A stretch of 64,000 nt of DNA, from contig NZ_PJBB01000003.1 in NCBI RefSeq assembly GCF_002836595.1, forward strand, positions 1,115,001 through 1,179,000. Direction: 5' to 3'. The position numbers and the translations under genes were made by a program. Below the pieces are notes generated by a model, which worked only from the letters and a program-made list of their open reading frames with translations, ran no database searches and had not been told where the DNA came from. The stretch comes from Tenacibaculum sp. Bg11-29 (GTDB lineage: Bacteria; Bacteroidota; Bacteroidia; Flavobacteriales; Flavobacteriaceae). Shown one piece after another: positions 9,485 through 18,611 of the stretch (position 1 is its first letter; each line of letters opens with the position of its first letter).

Positions 9485-9970
9485 ATGAGCTTTATAATCA
9501 GATCAGGAGAAAAAAAAGATGCACAAGCAATATTAAATTTAATTATTGAGTTAGCTGTTTTTGAAAAAGAGCCGAATGCGGTAGAAATCACTGTAGAAGA
9601 TTTAATTCGTGATGGTTTTTCTAGTAATCCTAAATTTAAAACTTTTGTAGCAGAAGAACTTGATGGAACAATTATAGGAATGACTCTTTTTTATGCACGT
9701 TATTCTACATGGAAAGGAAAGTCAATTCATCTTGAAGATTTAATGGTTACAGAGGCAAAAAGAGGAATTGGAGCGGGTAAAAAATTATATACTTCAATTA
9801 TGAAATATGCGCAAGAAAATGAATTTAAGAGAGTCGCATGGGAAGTATTAGATTGGAATGTAAATGCTATAGCATTTTATAAAAAAACAGGGGCAACCGT
9901 TTATAATGAGTGGAGGGTTTGTCATATGAATGAAGAAAGTTTAATGCAATTTTGTAATGAGAATATTTAA
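9485..9970 (+). CDS. GNAT-family N-acetyltransferase (diamine acetyltransferase-like)
   Basis: A 161-residue GNAT protein that transfers acetyl from acetyl-CoA to an amine. The acetyl-CoA loop is AKRGIGAGKKL (motif A, about residues 98-108) and motif B is WEVLDWNVNAIAFYKKTGA. The sequence YSTWKGKSIHLEDLMV resembles spermidine/spermine and thialysine acetyltransferases, so a polyamine or related diamine is the likely substrate; polyamine genes lie 11 kb away. Its stop overlaps the start of the aspartokinase gene by 14 bp, so the two are co-transcribed. Confidence 0.88.
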   Translation: MSFIIRSGEKKDAQAILNLIIELAVFEKEPNAVEITVEDLIRDGFSSNPKFKTFVAEELDGTIIGMTLFYARYSTWKGKSIHLEDLMVTEAKRGIGAGKKLYTSIMKYAQENEFKRVAWEVLDWNVNAIAFYKKTGATVYNEWRVCHMNEESLMQFCNENI

Positions 9971-11204
9971 ATTTGGAGGCGCATCAGTAAAAGATGCTAA
10001 AGGAGTAAAAAATGTAACTCGTGTAATACAACATGAGGGAGTTGAAAACGTTTTGGTTGTTATTTCAGCAATGGGAAAGATGACGAATGCTTTTGAAAAA
10101 ATCGTAGATGCTTTTTTTTATAAAAAAGAAAATTTAAAAAGTTCTATAGATTTTGTTGAAGATTTTCATAAAGAAATAATAAATGATTTATTTCAAGAGC
10201 AACACTCTATTTTTAATAGAGTCAATTTTTTATTAGGTGAGTTAAGTAGTTTTATGGTTAAAAATAAATCAAACAACTATAATTATGTTTACGATCAATT
10301 AGTTGGGTTTGGAGAATTACTATCTACTAGTATTGTAAGTGCTTATTTACTTGAAATAGGTGTATCTAACCAATGGTTAGATGTAAGAGATTACATAAAA
10401 ACAGATAGTAGCTATAGAGATGCAAAAATAAATTGGAAATTAACAGAGAAGGAAATAAAAGAAAAAGTAATTTCTTCTAAATTGAATATTACTCAAGGGT
10501 TTTTAGGCGGTGGAGTAAATAATGAAACGACTACTCTAGGAAGAGAAGGGTCTGATTATACTGCTGGTGTTTTTGCGTATTGCTTAAATGCCGATAGTGT
10601 AACTATTTGGAAAGATGTTGAAGGTGTTTTAAATGCAGATCCTCGTGTTTTTACAGAAACTCAGCTGCTAAACGAAATATCGTATACTGAGGCTATAGAA
10701 ATGGCTTTTTATGGAGCATCGGTAATACACCCAAAAACAATTCAGCCACTAGAGCAAAAAAATATACCTTTATTTGTTCGTTCTTTTGATGATATTTCTA
10801 ATAAAGGGACTTGTGTTGGAAGAGGTAAAAAAATAACACCAGAAGTACCATGTTTTATTGTAAAGAAAAACCAAATATTAGTTTCAATTTCAGCCAAAGA
10901 TTTTTCTTTTATGGTTGAAAGTAATATTAGTGATGTTTTCGAAAAATTACATAAATACAAATTAAAAGTTAACTTAATTCAAAACTCAGCGATTAGCTTT
11001 TCTGTGTGTATTGATGATAAATACAATCTTTTTGATGTTTTTTATAATGATTTAAAGGTGAAATTTAATATAAAGTCATATAAAGCTGTAACTCTATATA
11101 CTATTCGCCATTTTAATGGTGAAGCGATAACAAAAATACGTAAGAGAGGTAAATCAATTATTAGTCAAATTAATACAGAAACAGCTCAGTTGGTTATACA
11201 ATAA
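9957..11204 (+). CDS. lysC: Aspartate kinase
   Basis: A 415-residue monofunctional aspartokinase, the first step to lysine, threonine and methionine, phosphorylating L-aspartate. The N-terminal kinase domain begins KFGGASV (residues 5-11) and contains GREGSDYTAG and WKDVEGVLNADPR, the nucleotide and aspartate contacts. The C-terminal region after about 300 is short and ACT-like (ILVSISAKDFSFM), so feedback control is possible but not certain. It overlaps the GNAT gene upstream. The lipid acyltransferase follows after 56 bp with its own -7-like box. Confidence 0.93.
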   Translation: MRIFKFGGASVKDAKGVKNVTRVIQHEGVENVLVVISAMGKMTNAFEKIVDAFFYKKENLKSSIDFVEDFHKEIINDLFQEQHSIFNRVNFLLGELSSFMVKNKSNNYNYVYDQLVGFGELLSTSIVSAYLLEIGVSNQWLDVRDYIKTDSSYRDAKINWKLTEKEIKEKVISSKLNITQGFLGGGVNNETTTLGREGSDYTAGVFAYCLNADSVTIWKDVEGVLNADPRVFTETQLLNEISYTEAIEMAFYGASVIHPKTIQPLEQKNIPLFVRSFDDISNKGTCVGRGKKITPEVPCFIVKKNQILVSISAKDFSFMVESNISDVFEKLHKYKLKVNLIQNSAISFSVCIDDKYNLFDVFYNDLKVKFNIKSYKAVTLYTIRHFNGEAITKIRKRGKSIISQINTETAQLVIQ

Positions 11205-11260
11205 AAAGTGTAAATTTCGAAAAAATCCGTTATATTTGCATTTATGCCAAATTTGAATTA

Positions 11261-13069
11261 ATGGGATTAGTTACATCAAAAGAAATTGCTAAAGTTATTG
11301 GAGTTGGGAAGTTCGGTGCTGCCGGAACTTTTATTGGATGGTTGTTGATGAAATTTTTGCGTATTTCTGCGATTAATAGATTATATAACAACAATAAAGA
11401 TAAATCTGATTTAGATTTTTTAAATGGTCTTTTAGACGATTGCAAAATTGAATTTGAAATACATGAAGACGATTTAAAAAGAATACCAAAAAAAGATGCT
11501 TTTATTACAATTTCGAATCATCCTTTAGGAGGGATTGATGGTATTTTGTTAATGAAATTATTGGTTGAAAAAAGAGCAGATTATAAAATTATAGCAAATT
11601 TTCTATTGCATAGGGCTGAACCTTTAAGGCCATATATAATGCCAGTAAATCCTTTTGAAAATCGAAAAGATGCAAAGTCAAGTATGGCTGGTATTAAAGG
11701 AGCATTATTGCATTTACGAGAAGGAAAACCATTAGGTATTTTTCCAGCAGGAGAAGTATCAACACATCGTGATGGTAAATTAGTAGTTGATAAACCATGG
11801 GAAGATGGAGCAGTACGTTTGATTAAAAAAGCAAAAGTACCAGTGATTCCTATTTATTTTCACGCAAAAAATAGCCGATTATTTTATCTTTTATCTAAAA
11901 TTAGTGATACCTTAAGAACGGCAAAACTTCCATCTGAAATAATTTCACAAAAAAATAGAGTAATAAAGGTAAGGATAGGAAAGCCTATTTCGGTAAAAGA
12001 CCAGGAACAATATAAAGACGTGTCTTCTTTTTATGAGTTTATAAGAAAGAAAACATATATGTTAGCAAATCCGTTTGAGAAAACATCTCAGAAGATTTTA
12101 TCAACTCAAAATTTAAAGATACCTAAGACTCCTAAGGATATTGCTCCTCAAAGAACACCTGATTTATTTGTTAAAGAAGTTGATGACTTACGAGATAAAG
12201 GAAGTAGGTTACTAGAAAGTAAAAATTATGAAGTGTTTTTTGCAAGTGCAAAAGAAATTCCAAATATTTTACATGAAATAGGAAGGTTACGAGAAATTAC
12301 CTTTAGAGATGTCGGTGAAGGAACAAACAAGGCGATTGATTTAGATCGGTTTGATAGATATTATCATCACCTGTTTTTATGGGATAATGTTAAAAAAGAG
12401 CTTGCAGGTGCCTATAGAATGGGCTTAGGTAAGGATATTTATAAAAAACATGGAATTAATGGTTTTTATATTCATACTTTATTTAGAATAGAGCCAGAGC
12501 TGTACCCGATGATGCAAAATACTATGGAATTAGGTAGGGCTTTTGTTTCAAAGAATTACCAGCAAAAACCAATGCCTTTGTTCTTATTATGGAAAGGAAT
12601 TGTTCATACAACATTGCGTTATCCAGAGTATAAATATTTAATGGGTGGTGTAAGTATTAGTAATCAGTTTTCTGATTTTTCGAAATCATTAATGATTGAG
12701 TTTATGAAGTCTCATTATTACGATCCATATGTAGCACAATATATTCATCCTAAAAAGGAATATAAAGTGAAATTGAAGGATGCAGATAAAGATTTTGTAT
12801 TTGATGCAACGAAGGCTGATATGCAAAAATTTGATAAAATAATAGATGAAATTGAACCAGGTGCATTACGTATGCCTGTGTTAATTAAAAAGTACGTAAA
12901 ACAGAATGCTCGTTTGGTTGCTTTTAATGTAGATCCTAAGTTTAACAACGCAATAGATGGGTTATTATATATTAAAGTTGCAGAGATACCAGAGAGCACA
13001 GTAAAACCAGTTATGGAAGAATTTCAGGCTGAATTAGAAAGACGTGCTTCAGAAAACATGAATAAATAA
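11261..13069 (+). CDS. olsF: Bifunctional acyltransferase OlsF-like (PlsC + OlsB domains)
   Basis: A 602-residue fusion. The N-terminal half is a PlsC-type O-acyltransferase: SNHPLGGIDG near residues 85-94, with His and Asp spaced by five rather than four residues, and FPAGEVS as motif III. The C-terminal half is a GNAT-like N-acyltransferase related to OlsB: RLREITFRDVGEGT and DLDRFDRYYHHLFLWD around residues 345-380. This N-O fusion matches OlsF, which in Flavobacterium and Serratia makes ornithine lipids, and the GlsB/GlsA pair that makes glycine lipids in Bacteroides. The amino acid acylated here is not decidable. A TATATTTG -7-like box lies at 11231-11238. A strong terminator follows. 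Confidence 0.82.
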   Translation: MGLVTSKEIAKVIGVGKFGAAGTFIGWLLMKFLRISAINRLYNNNKDKSDLDFLNGLLDDCKIEFEIHEDDLKRIPKKDAFITISNHPLGGIDGILLMKLLVEKRADYKIIANFLLHRAEPLRPYIMPVNPFENRKDAKSSMAGIKGALLHLREGKPLGIFPAGEVSTHRDGKLVVDKPWEDGAVRLIKKAKVPVIPIYFHAKNSRLFYLLSKISDTLRTAKLPSEIISQKNRVIKVRIGKPISVKDQEQYKDVSSFYEFIRKKTYMLANPFEKTSQKILSTQNLKIPKTPKDIAPQRTPDLFVKEVDDLRDKGSRLLESKNYEVFFASAKEIPNILHEIGRLREITFRDVGEGTNKAIDLDRFDRYYHHLFLWDNVKKELAGAYRMGLGKDIYKKHGINGFYIHTLFRIEPELYPMMQNTMELGRAFVSKNYQQKPMPLFLLWKGIVHTTLRYPEYKYLMGGVSISNQFSDFSKSLMIEFMKSHYYDPYVAQYIHPKKEYKVKLKDADKDFVFDATKADMQKFDKIIDEIEPGALRMPVLIKKYVKQNARLVAFNVDPKFNNAIDGLLYIKVAEIPESTVKPVMEEFQAELERRASENMNK

Positions 13070-13097
13070 ATTAGTATATTTTAGTACTGCAATAAAT

Positions 13098-13131
13098 AAA
13101 AAAGCATCATACTAAGTATGATGCTTTTTTG
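13098..13131 (+). terminator. Terminator after the acyltransferase gene
   Basis: aaaaaagcatcatact pairs with agtatgatgctttttt, ending in a T run. Confidence 0.9.
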
Positions 13132-13327
13132 TTTACTAAAGTATTTTGTATGTGTAATTTTAAAAAGGGTGATAGATTTTATAAGTATATTACTACTTTC
13201 GGTTTTAAAACATTATATGTTATATAATTTAAGCGGTAATAGAGGTAAATAGGTTGTTTTACTGTGGGTTTATAATTAGATACTAAATTATAACGACTCT
13301 TTAAAAAGAGTCTAATAGAAGTTGTAC
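13132..13327. other. Non-coding spacer with a small hairpin
   Basis: No gene is visible between the two convergent terminators. The only structure I see is gactcttt/aaagagtc (13295-13312), an 8-bp stem with a minimal loop and no T tract. Confidence 0.45.
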
Positions 13328-13371
13328 AAAAGGAAAAGGGATTTGTTTTAACAAATCCCTTTTCCTTTTCA
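13328..13371 (-). terminator. Terminator of rseP
   Basis: A long stem, aaggaaaagggatttgtt with its complement, lies just past the rseP stop. Flanking A/T runs would let it work in both directions. Confidence 0.85.
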
Positions 13372-13384
13372 TATATAATGTGTT

Positions 13385-14734
13385 TTACTTAAAAAATGTT
13401 CTAAATATATCATTACCATTTGCAAATAGTAATAGTGTTATTAATAATATAAAACCTGTTATTTGTGCATATTCTAAGAATTTATCACCTGGTTTTTTAC
13501 CCGTAATCATTTCCCATAAAGTAAATACAACATGACCTCCATCTAAAGCAGGTATAGGTAATAAGTTCATAACACCTAACATAATTGATAGGAAAGCTGT
13601 AATGTTCCAAAAAGTTTCCCAGCTAAATTCTGATGGAAATATACTACCTATAGAAATAAAACCCCCTAACCCTTTGTAAGCACCTGTGCTAGGGTTAAAT
13701 ATTTTTTTCATTTGCTTAACGTAGTTTGTTACAGTAGTCCATGCTTTTACTGTTCCTGCAGGAATAGCTTCACCAAAAGAATAAGATTTTTCTGCTAATT
13801 GGTAATAACCTAATTTTTCTAAGTCTTTTAAAGATAACTGACCTAAGGCAACACCTAATTTACCTTTTTCTGTAACTTTTACAGGAACCGTTAAATTCTC
13901 TGTACCTCTTTTAATAGTAATATTAATTTCTTGCCCTTTATTTTTGTTTAGTTCAATTTTAGCTTGATCAAGGTAAGTTGTAGAAATACCATTGATTGAA
14001 GTAACTATATCTTTAGGTTGCAAATTGCTTTTAAGATTAGGTGAATCTTTAGATACTTGAGCTATTACAAAAGGATATCTTGGAGTTATAAAACTACCAG
14101 ATTTTTTATCTCTATCAACAAGTTTTGAAATAAAATCGGTAGGAATTTCTTTATTAATAATAGTACCGTTTCTTTCAATAGAATAATTATTTCCATTAAT
14201 AAATTCTAAAGTAAGCTCTCTAAATTTTCGAACAGTTTGTCCGTCAACAGAAAGTATCTTATCTCCTGTTTGTAAACCTAAATCTTTTCCTAATTGATCT
14301 TGAACCCAAACACCATCTTTTAGGTTTTCGTTTGGTAAAAATTTTTCACCATAAGCATACATTAAACAAATGTAAATAACGATACCTAATATAAAGTTTA
14401 CAGTTACACCACCTAGCATAATTATTAAACGTTGCCATGCTGGTTTAGATCGAAACTCCCAAGGTTGTGCAGGCTTGTTTAATTGTTCGGTATCCATACT
14501 TTCATCAATCATTCCTGATATTTTTACATACCCTCCTAACGGAATCCAACCAATACCATAAACAGTATCACCTATTTTCTTTTTAAATATAGAAAACTTA
14601 TAATCAAAGAATAAATAGAACTTTTCTACCTTAGTTTTAAAAATTTTTGCAGGAATAAAATGACCTAATTCGTGTAAAACAATTAAAAGCGATAAGCTTA
14701 AAATAAATTGTGATGCTTTTATTAAAATTTCCAT
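13385..14734 (-). CDS. rseP: RIP metalloprotease RseP (site-2 protease)
   Basis: A 449-residue inner-membrane zinc protease. The metal motif H21-E-L-G-H25 lies in the first membrane segment and the second active-site motif NLLPIPALDGGH lies near residue 395, between C-terminal membrane segments. Two PDZ-like regions lie between about 130 and 290 (GDKILSVDG and PKDIVTSING). In other bacteria RseP cleaves anti-sigma factors and signal-peptide remnants during envelope stress; the substrate here is unknown. It is a single gene. Its upstream region carries TACATTTG, a fit to the phylum's -7 box. Confidence 0.96.
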   Translation of the reverse strand: MEILIKASQFILSLSLLIVLHELGHFIPAKIFKTKVEKFYLFFDYKFSIFKKKIGDTVYGIGWIPLGGYVKISGMIDESMDTEQLNKPAQPWEFRSKPAWQRLIIMLGGVTVNFILGIVIYICLMYAYGEKFLPNENLKDGVWVQDQLGKDLGLQTGDKILSVDGQTVRKFRELTLEFINGNNYSIERNGTIINKEIPTDFISKLVDRDKKSGSFITPRYPFVIAQVSKDSPNLKSNLQPKDIVTSINGISTTYLDQAKIELNKNKGQEINITIKRGTENLTVPVKVTEKGKLGVALGQLSLKDLEKLGYYQLAEKSYSFGEAIPAGTVKAWTTVTNYVKQMKKIFNPSTGAYKGLGGFISIGSIFPSEFSWETFWNITAFLSIMLGVMNLLPIPALDGGHVVFTLWEMITGKKPGDKFLEYAQITGFILLITLLLFANGNDIFRTFFK

Positions 14735-14890
14735 AGAGATTTGTATCTAAATTTAAAATCGAACAAATGTACGTTTTTCAGTAGAGCTGTAAAAAGTTTA
14801 CAGCATATATGCGGTTTGGTTTTAACAAAATTTTTATTTTTAGTTTAAATTAAACTTTTTTTTAGTCGTATTTTTACGAAAAAAATAAAA

Positions 14891-15568
14891 ATGGACATAC
14901 AGTTTTTTAAGAAATCGAAAAGTACGCTACTTTTTCTAATTGTATTTTGTGCTGTAGGAATTCCTGTTTTTTATCATTTAGTAAAAGTCGAAGAAAAATT
15001 ACCAATTTATAATCCAGCAGATATAAATCCTCGATTGGTAGATATATCAGTAAGAGCAAAGACTAGAAACCATAAAATAGGAAATTTTAAATTAATTAAT
15101 CAGAACGGAGAAACGATTACGAATGCTGATTATAAAGATAAAATTTATATAGCTGATTTCTTTTTTACGCGTTGTCAAACAATTTGTATTGTAATGGCAT
15201 ATAATATGAGTGAGTTACAAGAGCATTATAAAGATGATAATGATATTATGTTTTTATCACATTCTGTAACACCTGTTATGGACAGTGTACCTCAATTAAG
15301 AAAATATGCAGACTCTAAGGGTGTAATAGATGGTAAATGGAATGTTACTACAGGAGATAAAAAGCATATTTATAATTTAGCTCGTAAACATTATTTTGCT
15401 GTTTTAGATGAAGGTGATGGGGGAGAGAATGATTGGGTTCATACTGAAAATTTTGTTTTAATTGATAAGAAAGGACAAATTAGAGGTTCTTATGACGGAA
15501 CAAAAAAAGAGAATATGCAAAAGATTATTGATGATATTACAATATTGAAAAAAGAATATCTAAAGTAA
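14891..15568 (+). CDS. SCO1/SenC-family copper chaperone
   Basis: A 225-residue membrane-anchored thioredoxin-fold protein that helps deliver copper to cytochrome oxidase. One N-terminal membrane segment (about residues 10-29) is followed by a periplasmic domain. The copper ligands are C95 and C99 in FTRCQTICIV and H184 in DWVHTENF, the standard CxxxC plus distal histidine set. No oxidase genes are adjacent. It is convergent with the next gene across a shared terminator. Confidence 0.93.
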   Translation: MDIQFFKKSKSTLLFLIVFCAVGIPVFYHLVKVEEKLPIYNPADINPRLVDISVRAKTRNHKIGNFKLINQNGETITNADYKDKIYIADFFFTRCQTICIVMAYNMSELQEHYKDDNDIMFLSHSVTPVMDSVPQLRKYADSKGVIDGKWNVTTGDKKHIYNLARKHYFAVLDEGDGGENDWVHTENFVLIDKKGQIRGSYDGTKKENMQKIIDDITILKKEYLK

Positions 15569-15589
15569 TTTTTATAGCTGTAATAAAAT

Positions 15590-15630
15590 AAAAAAGACCA
15601 TTAGAAATTAATCTAAAGGTCTTTTTTTTT
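15590..15630. terminator. Bidirectional terminator
   Basis: aaaagacc and ggtctttt, with an inner taga/tcta pair, form a stem flanked by A and T runs between two convergent genes. Confidence 0.8.
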
Positions 15631-15642
15631 ATGGTGTAGAAT

Positions 15643-17475
15643 TTACGCTTTTATTTTATTTAAAATTAATTGGTCAATATCTTTATTCATCAGTTTTAAT
15701 TCATTGAGAGATTCGTTTAGCTCTTTTAAGATTAAATGTTTGGTGTCTTCAAATGATGATTTTATAGTTGAAAACATCGATTTGTAGTAATGAATACCTT
15801 CATCTAAATTTTTTGAAAAACTAACCAAGTATTTTTCTTGCTTTTTATTCATTTCAGATGTTGTTTCATCTATTTTAGTTTTTAAATAATCTAAGTATAA
15901 ACCTAGTTCTTTAACAAATACATTTGGTCTGTCTAATCTTTCAATTACGTTATTTTTTCCATAGATGTGTCCTACCATTTCAGACAAAGAAGTTTCTTTT
16001 GAGTAGTAAGCTATATTTGGACCAGGGCAAATAGAAACTCCTTCTCCTTCAACTTTTGTATCCATATCATTTACGACTAAAGCAGAAGTACCTAATCCAA
16101 CACAAATACAAGATTTATCAACAATATTAGCATATTTTTTTTTGTATTCAATGTTTGAAAGCGTAGCTTTTTTATCCTCTAATTGTTTAATTTTTAAGTA
16201 TTGATATTGTCGAGAAGCAGTACATATTGTTTTCTCAGAAAACTCACCATCTAAGGCTAGAAATTTTTTGGGACAAGAACTTCCAGGCCTTCCTTTGGCT
16301 ACAAAAGCCAATTTTTGAATGTCTTTTGTATTACCTCTTAAGTTGTTAAAAGGTACACCTAAGGGTGATATATTACTTAAAAACAAATCTTTTTCTTTTG
16401 CTTTTTGTAATTGTTTTAATGTGTTGTTGTCAACAGTTGTTGCTTCAGGAACTAATAAGAAAGGACTTCCCCAGCCTACAGAGTCAAGACCATAATTACT
16501 TATTAAAAACTCTTGTTCTTCAGCAGTTCCAACACCTCCTTGTGCGGTAACTTTTATGGCTAATGTTTTTGTGGGAATGGTTTTACCTTTTGCTTCTAAA
16601 GCATTTACTAAAAGACCATATACTGAATTTATTAATTCGTTTCTATTTTTCTTAAACTCCTCTAAAATAGGTCCCATTAAAAAACCTTCAGTAGCAAAAG
16701 CATGTCCACCACAGTTTAAGCCAGATTCAATTCTGTATTCAGAAACCCAAATACCTTTTTTAGCTAAAAATTTACCTTGAATTAAAGCAGAACGATAATC
16801 ACTAACTTTAATCACTACTTTTTTCTTAATCACTCCGTTTAAATCAGGAAAGAAATCGTTAAATTTTTCTAAGTAAGTAAATAAACGAGGATTCATACCT
16901 GCAGAAAACACCATTGATGAATTTAAGTTGCTATTTGCAAAACCTCTTAAGGCTGCATGTGCATCGTTAAACTCAATAGGTAAAGTTTCTTTTTTGTTGG
17001 CAGGATTATAGTTAACCTTATCTAATTTAGTCATGATATTAACATTAATATCACCTAATGATAAATTGTCGTGTAACCACTTTTTAATTTCTGAAACATC
17101 AGTTATTCTATCAGTCAACTTTATAAAATCTTGTTTTAAAGTTGAAGAATCGGGTAACATGCTAAAGTATTTTTTTAGTTCGTTACTTTTTTCTATTGAT
17201 GCATTTTTAATGTTTTCTAGTTTTTTCTCTGCAACTTGTTTCATTAAGTTCAGATAAGAAGTAATTCTTTTAGCTCTAGAATCTTCTTCTTTTTCACCTA
17301 TTTCTGTATAAGGTAGTTTGAATTTATTTGAATACATTTTACGCATCTTTTCAAGAAGTATATCATCACTTATAAAAATAACTGAATCAATTCCGTACTG
17401 TGCGACTTTTATTGGTGTATCAATAGTAAACCCAATTCCCATTACCGGAATGTGAAATGAATGTCCTTTTTTCAT
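15643..17475 (-). CDS. Nitronate-monooxygenase-like TIM-barrel protein, function unknown
   Basis: A 610-residue conserved-looking protein that I cannot name. The N-terminus (HIPVMGIGFTIDTPIKVAQYGI) and the segment VTAQGGVGTAEEQEFLISNYGLDSVGWGS (about residues 310-338, read in parts) resemble the FMN-binding barrel of nitronate monooxygenase/2-nitropropane dioxygenase and enoyl reductases. The middle and C-terminal parts hold conserved-looking cysteines in GLNCGGHAF, GSSCPKKFL, KTICTASRQ, DKSCICVG and SICPGPN, which could bind a metal or cluster. Three helical charged stretches (about 70-110, 395-430 and 535-610) look like coiled coil. The gene's start codon lies in one arm of a perfect 25-bp inverted repeat, so its expression may be controlled by RNA structure. 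Confidence 0.6.
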   Translation of the reverse strand: MKKGHSFHIPVMGIGFTIDTPIKVAQYGIDSVIFISDDILLEKMRKMYSNKFKLPYTEIGEKEEDSRAKRITSYLNLMKQVAEKKLENIKNASIEKSNELKKYFSMLPDSSTLKQDFIKLTDRITDVSEIKKWLHDNLSLGDINVNIMTKLDKVNYNPANKKETLPIEFNDAHAALRGFANSNLNSSMVFSAGMNPRLFTYLEKFNDFFPDLNGVIKKKVVIKVSDYRSALIQGKFLAKKGIWVSEYRIESGLNCGGHAFATEGFLMGPILEEFKKNRNELINSVYGLLVNALEAKGKTIPTKTLAIKVTAQGGVGTAEEQEFLISNYGLDSVGWGSPFLLVPEATTVDNNTLKQLQKAKEKDLFLSNISPLGVPFNNLRGNTKDIQKLAFVAKGRPGSSCPKKFLALDGEFSEKTICTASRQYQYLKIKQLEDKKATLSNIEYKKKYANIVDKSCICVGLGTSALVVNDMDTKVEGEGVSICPGPNIAYYSKETSLSEMVGHIYGKNNVIERLDRPNVFVKELGLYLDYLKTKIDETTSEMNKKQEKYLVSFSKNLDEGIHYYKSMFSTIKSSFEDTKHLILKELNESLNELKLMNKDIDQLILNKIKA

Positions 17476-17523
17476 TTTATATCTAATTAAGCTGTAAACT
17501 TAATTAGATATAAAATGAAAAAA
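17467..17523 (-). promoter_or_regulatory. Perfect 25-bp hairpin covering the start codon
   Basis: Bases 17467-17491 are an exact inverted repeat of 17499-17523, separated by a 7-nt loop. The ATG of the downstream minus-strand gene (17475-17473) and its first codons lie inside the 3' arm of the transcript. As RNA this 25-bp stem would bury the start site; as DNA it would be a very long operator-like dyad. The promoter should lie to its right, in the gap up to 17612. Confidence 0.8.
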
Positions 17524-17612
17524 GCTAATCTATATCATGTTTTAATAAGAATTAATGTTTACAAAATTGAAATTTTAATTACTGATTTTTAGTAACGTAA
17601 GAGGTCGTCAAT

Positions 17613-18239
17613 TTAGTAATCATTAATTTTTTTCTTCAAAACATCAATTTGTAAATCATAGTCATTATAATTAACTAATAAAGATTCTGATTTAGAAATT
17701 GATGTTTTGGCTTTATCAATCCAACCATAATCTAAGTACATTTTTGAAAGACCTAGATAAGATATAGCAATTAAAAAGTCAATTTCTGATTTTTCAATTA
17801 TATGATTATAAAGTTTTTCAGCTTTTTTATCTTCACCTAAAATTCCATATGCTTTACCAAGACTTAAAATAGATGGATAGTAAGTAGAATCAGATAATAA
17901 TATAGATTTATTGTAATAAGTTATAGCTTTTGGGAATTTTTTTAAGATCAGTTCTAAGTTACCTAAATTATGCAAAGTAATACTGTTTTTAGGATTAATA
18001 GATAAGTCTTTTAAAAGAGCAACTTTCAAATCCTTATAATTCTTATCTATAATTAAATTTATATTCTTTTTAGTTAAATCTTTTTCATTAAAATCAGAAC
18101 TAATCAAAACAATATTTTCTTTATTAACTCTATAGTATTGAATTAAAGGATCATCGTTTACAGTAATAAGGATAGGCTTCTTTTTCTTACAAGAAAAAAT
18201 TAAAGATATTATTAGAATAAAAATTGTATTTTTTAGCAT
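17613..18239 (-). CDS. TPR-containing lipoprotein
   Basis: A 208-residue lipoprotein. The signal segment MLKNTIFILIISLIFSC places the lipidated cysteine at C17. Residues about 70-200 form tandem tetratricopeptide-like helix pairs (NSITLHNLGNLELILKKFP, AITYYNKSILLSDSTYYPS), a protein-binding scaffold. It is the last gene of a three-gene set with SdpI and a serine hydrolase, 26 bp after the SdpI gene. The partner is unknown. Confidence 0.75.
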   Translation of the reverse strand: MLKNTIFILIISLIFSCKKKKPILITVNDDPLIQYYRVNKENIVLISSDFNEKDLTKKNINLIIDKNYKDLKVALLKDLSINPKNSITLHNLGNLELILKKFPKAITYYNKSILLSDSTYYPSILSLGKAYGILGEDKKAEKLYNHIIEKSEIDFLIAISYLGLSKMYLDYGWIDKAKTSISKSESLLVNYNDYDLQIDVLKKKINDY

Positions 18240-18265
18240 AATATTAGTTGTAAATCAGTATCAAT

Positions 18266-18607
18266 TTACTTTTTATCCCCCTCTTGATCAAAGTTCTTGT
18301 TAATTTCTTGTTCTGTTTTAATCACAGAAACAGCTAAAGATAATAGCATAATTGCCATTGGTTGCCAGCTTAAGCTTTTAGAAATGTATGCTAGGAATAA
18401 AGTAGCAATAAATGAAATAGATGAATATCTTAAAAACTGTTTGGTGAAAAAATTGTTTGCAAACTTCCAAATAGTATCATTCTTTATAGTTTTGTTAGTA
18501 CGATAGCCATAAATAGGGTTTATTTTTTTAGGAGGAAAAAAGTAAAAAATAACACTGAATAAAAAAAGAAATCCGTTTACAGAAAGTACGTAATAATATG
18601 GGTTCAT
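18266..18607 (-). CDS. SdpI-family membrane protein
   Basis: A 113-residue protein with three predicted membrane segments. The motif INPIYGYRTNKTIKNDTIWKFAN (read in parts near residues 31-53) is the SdpI/YfhL signature. In Bacillus SdpI gives immunity to the SdpC toxin and senses it, but most homologues have no known toxin, and none is visible here. It lies 4 bp after the serine hydrolase gene, so they are co-transcribed. Confidence 0.85.
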   Translation of the reverse strand: MNPYYYVLSVNGFLFLFSVIFYFFPPKKINPIYGYRTNKTIKNDTIWKFANNFFTKQFLRYSSISFIATLFLAYISKSLSWQPMAIMLLSLAVSVIKTEQEINKNFDQEGDKK

Positions 18608-18611
18608 TAGT

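Noticed and set aside
18266..18607. SdpI homologue taken as immunity to a peptide toxin encoded nearby.
   Set aside because: No SdpC-like or other toxin gene is visible; neighbours are a serine hydrolase and a TPR lipoprotein.
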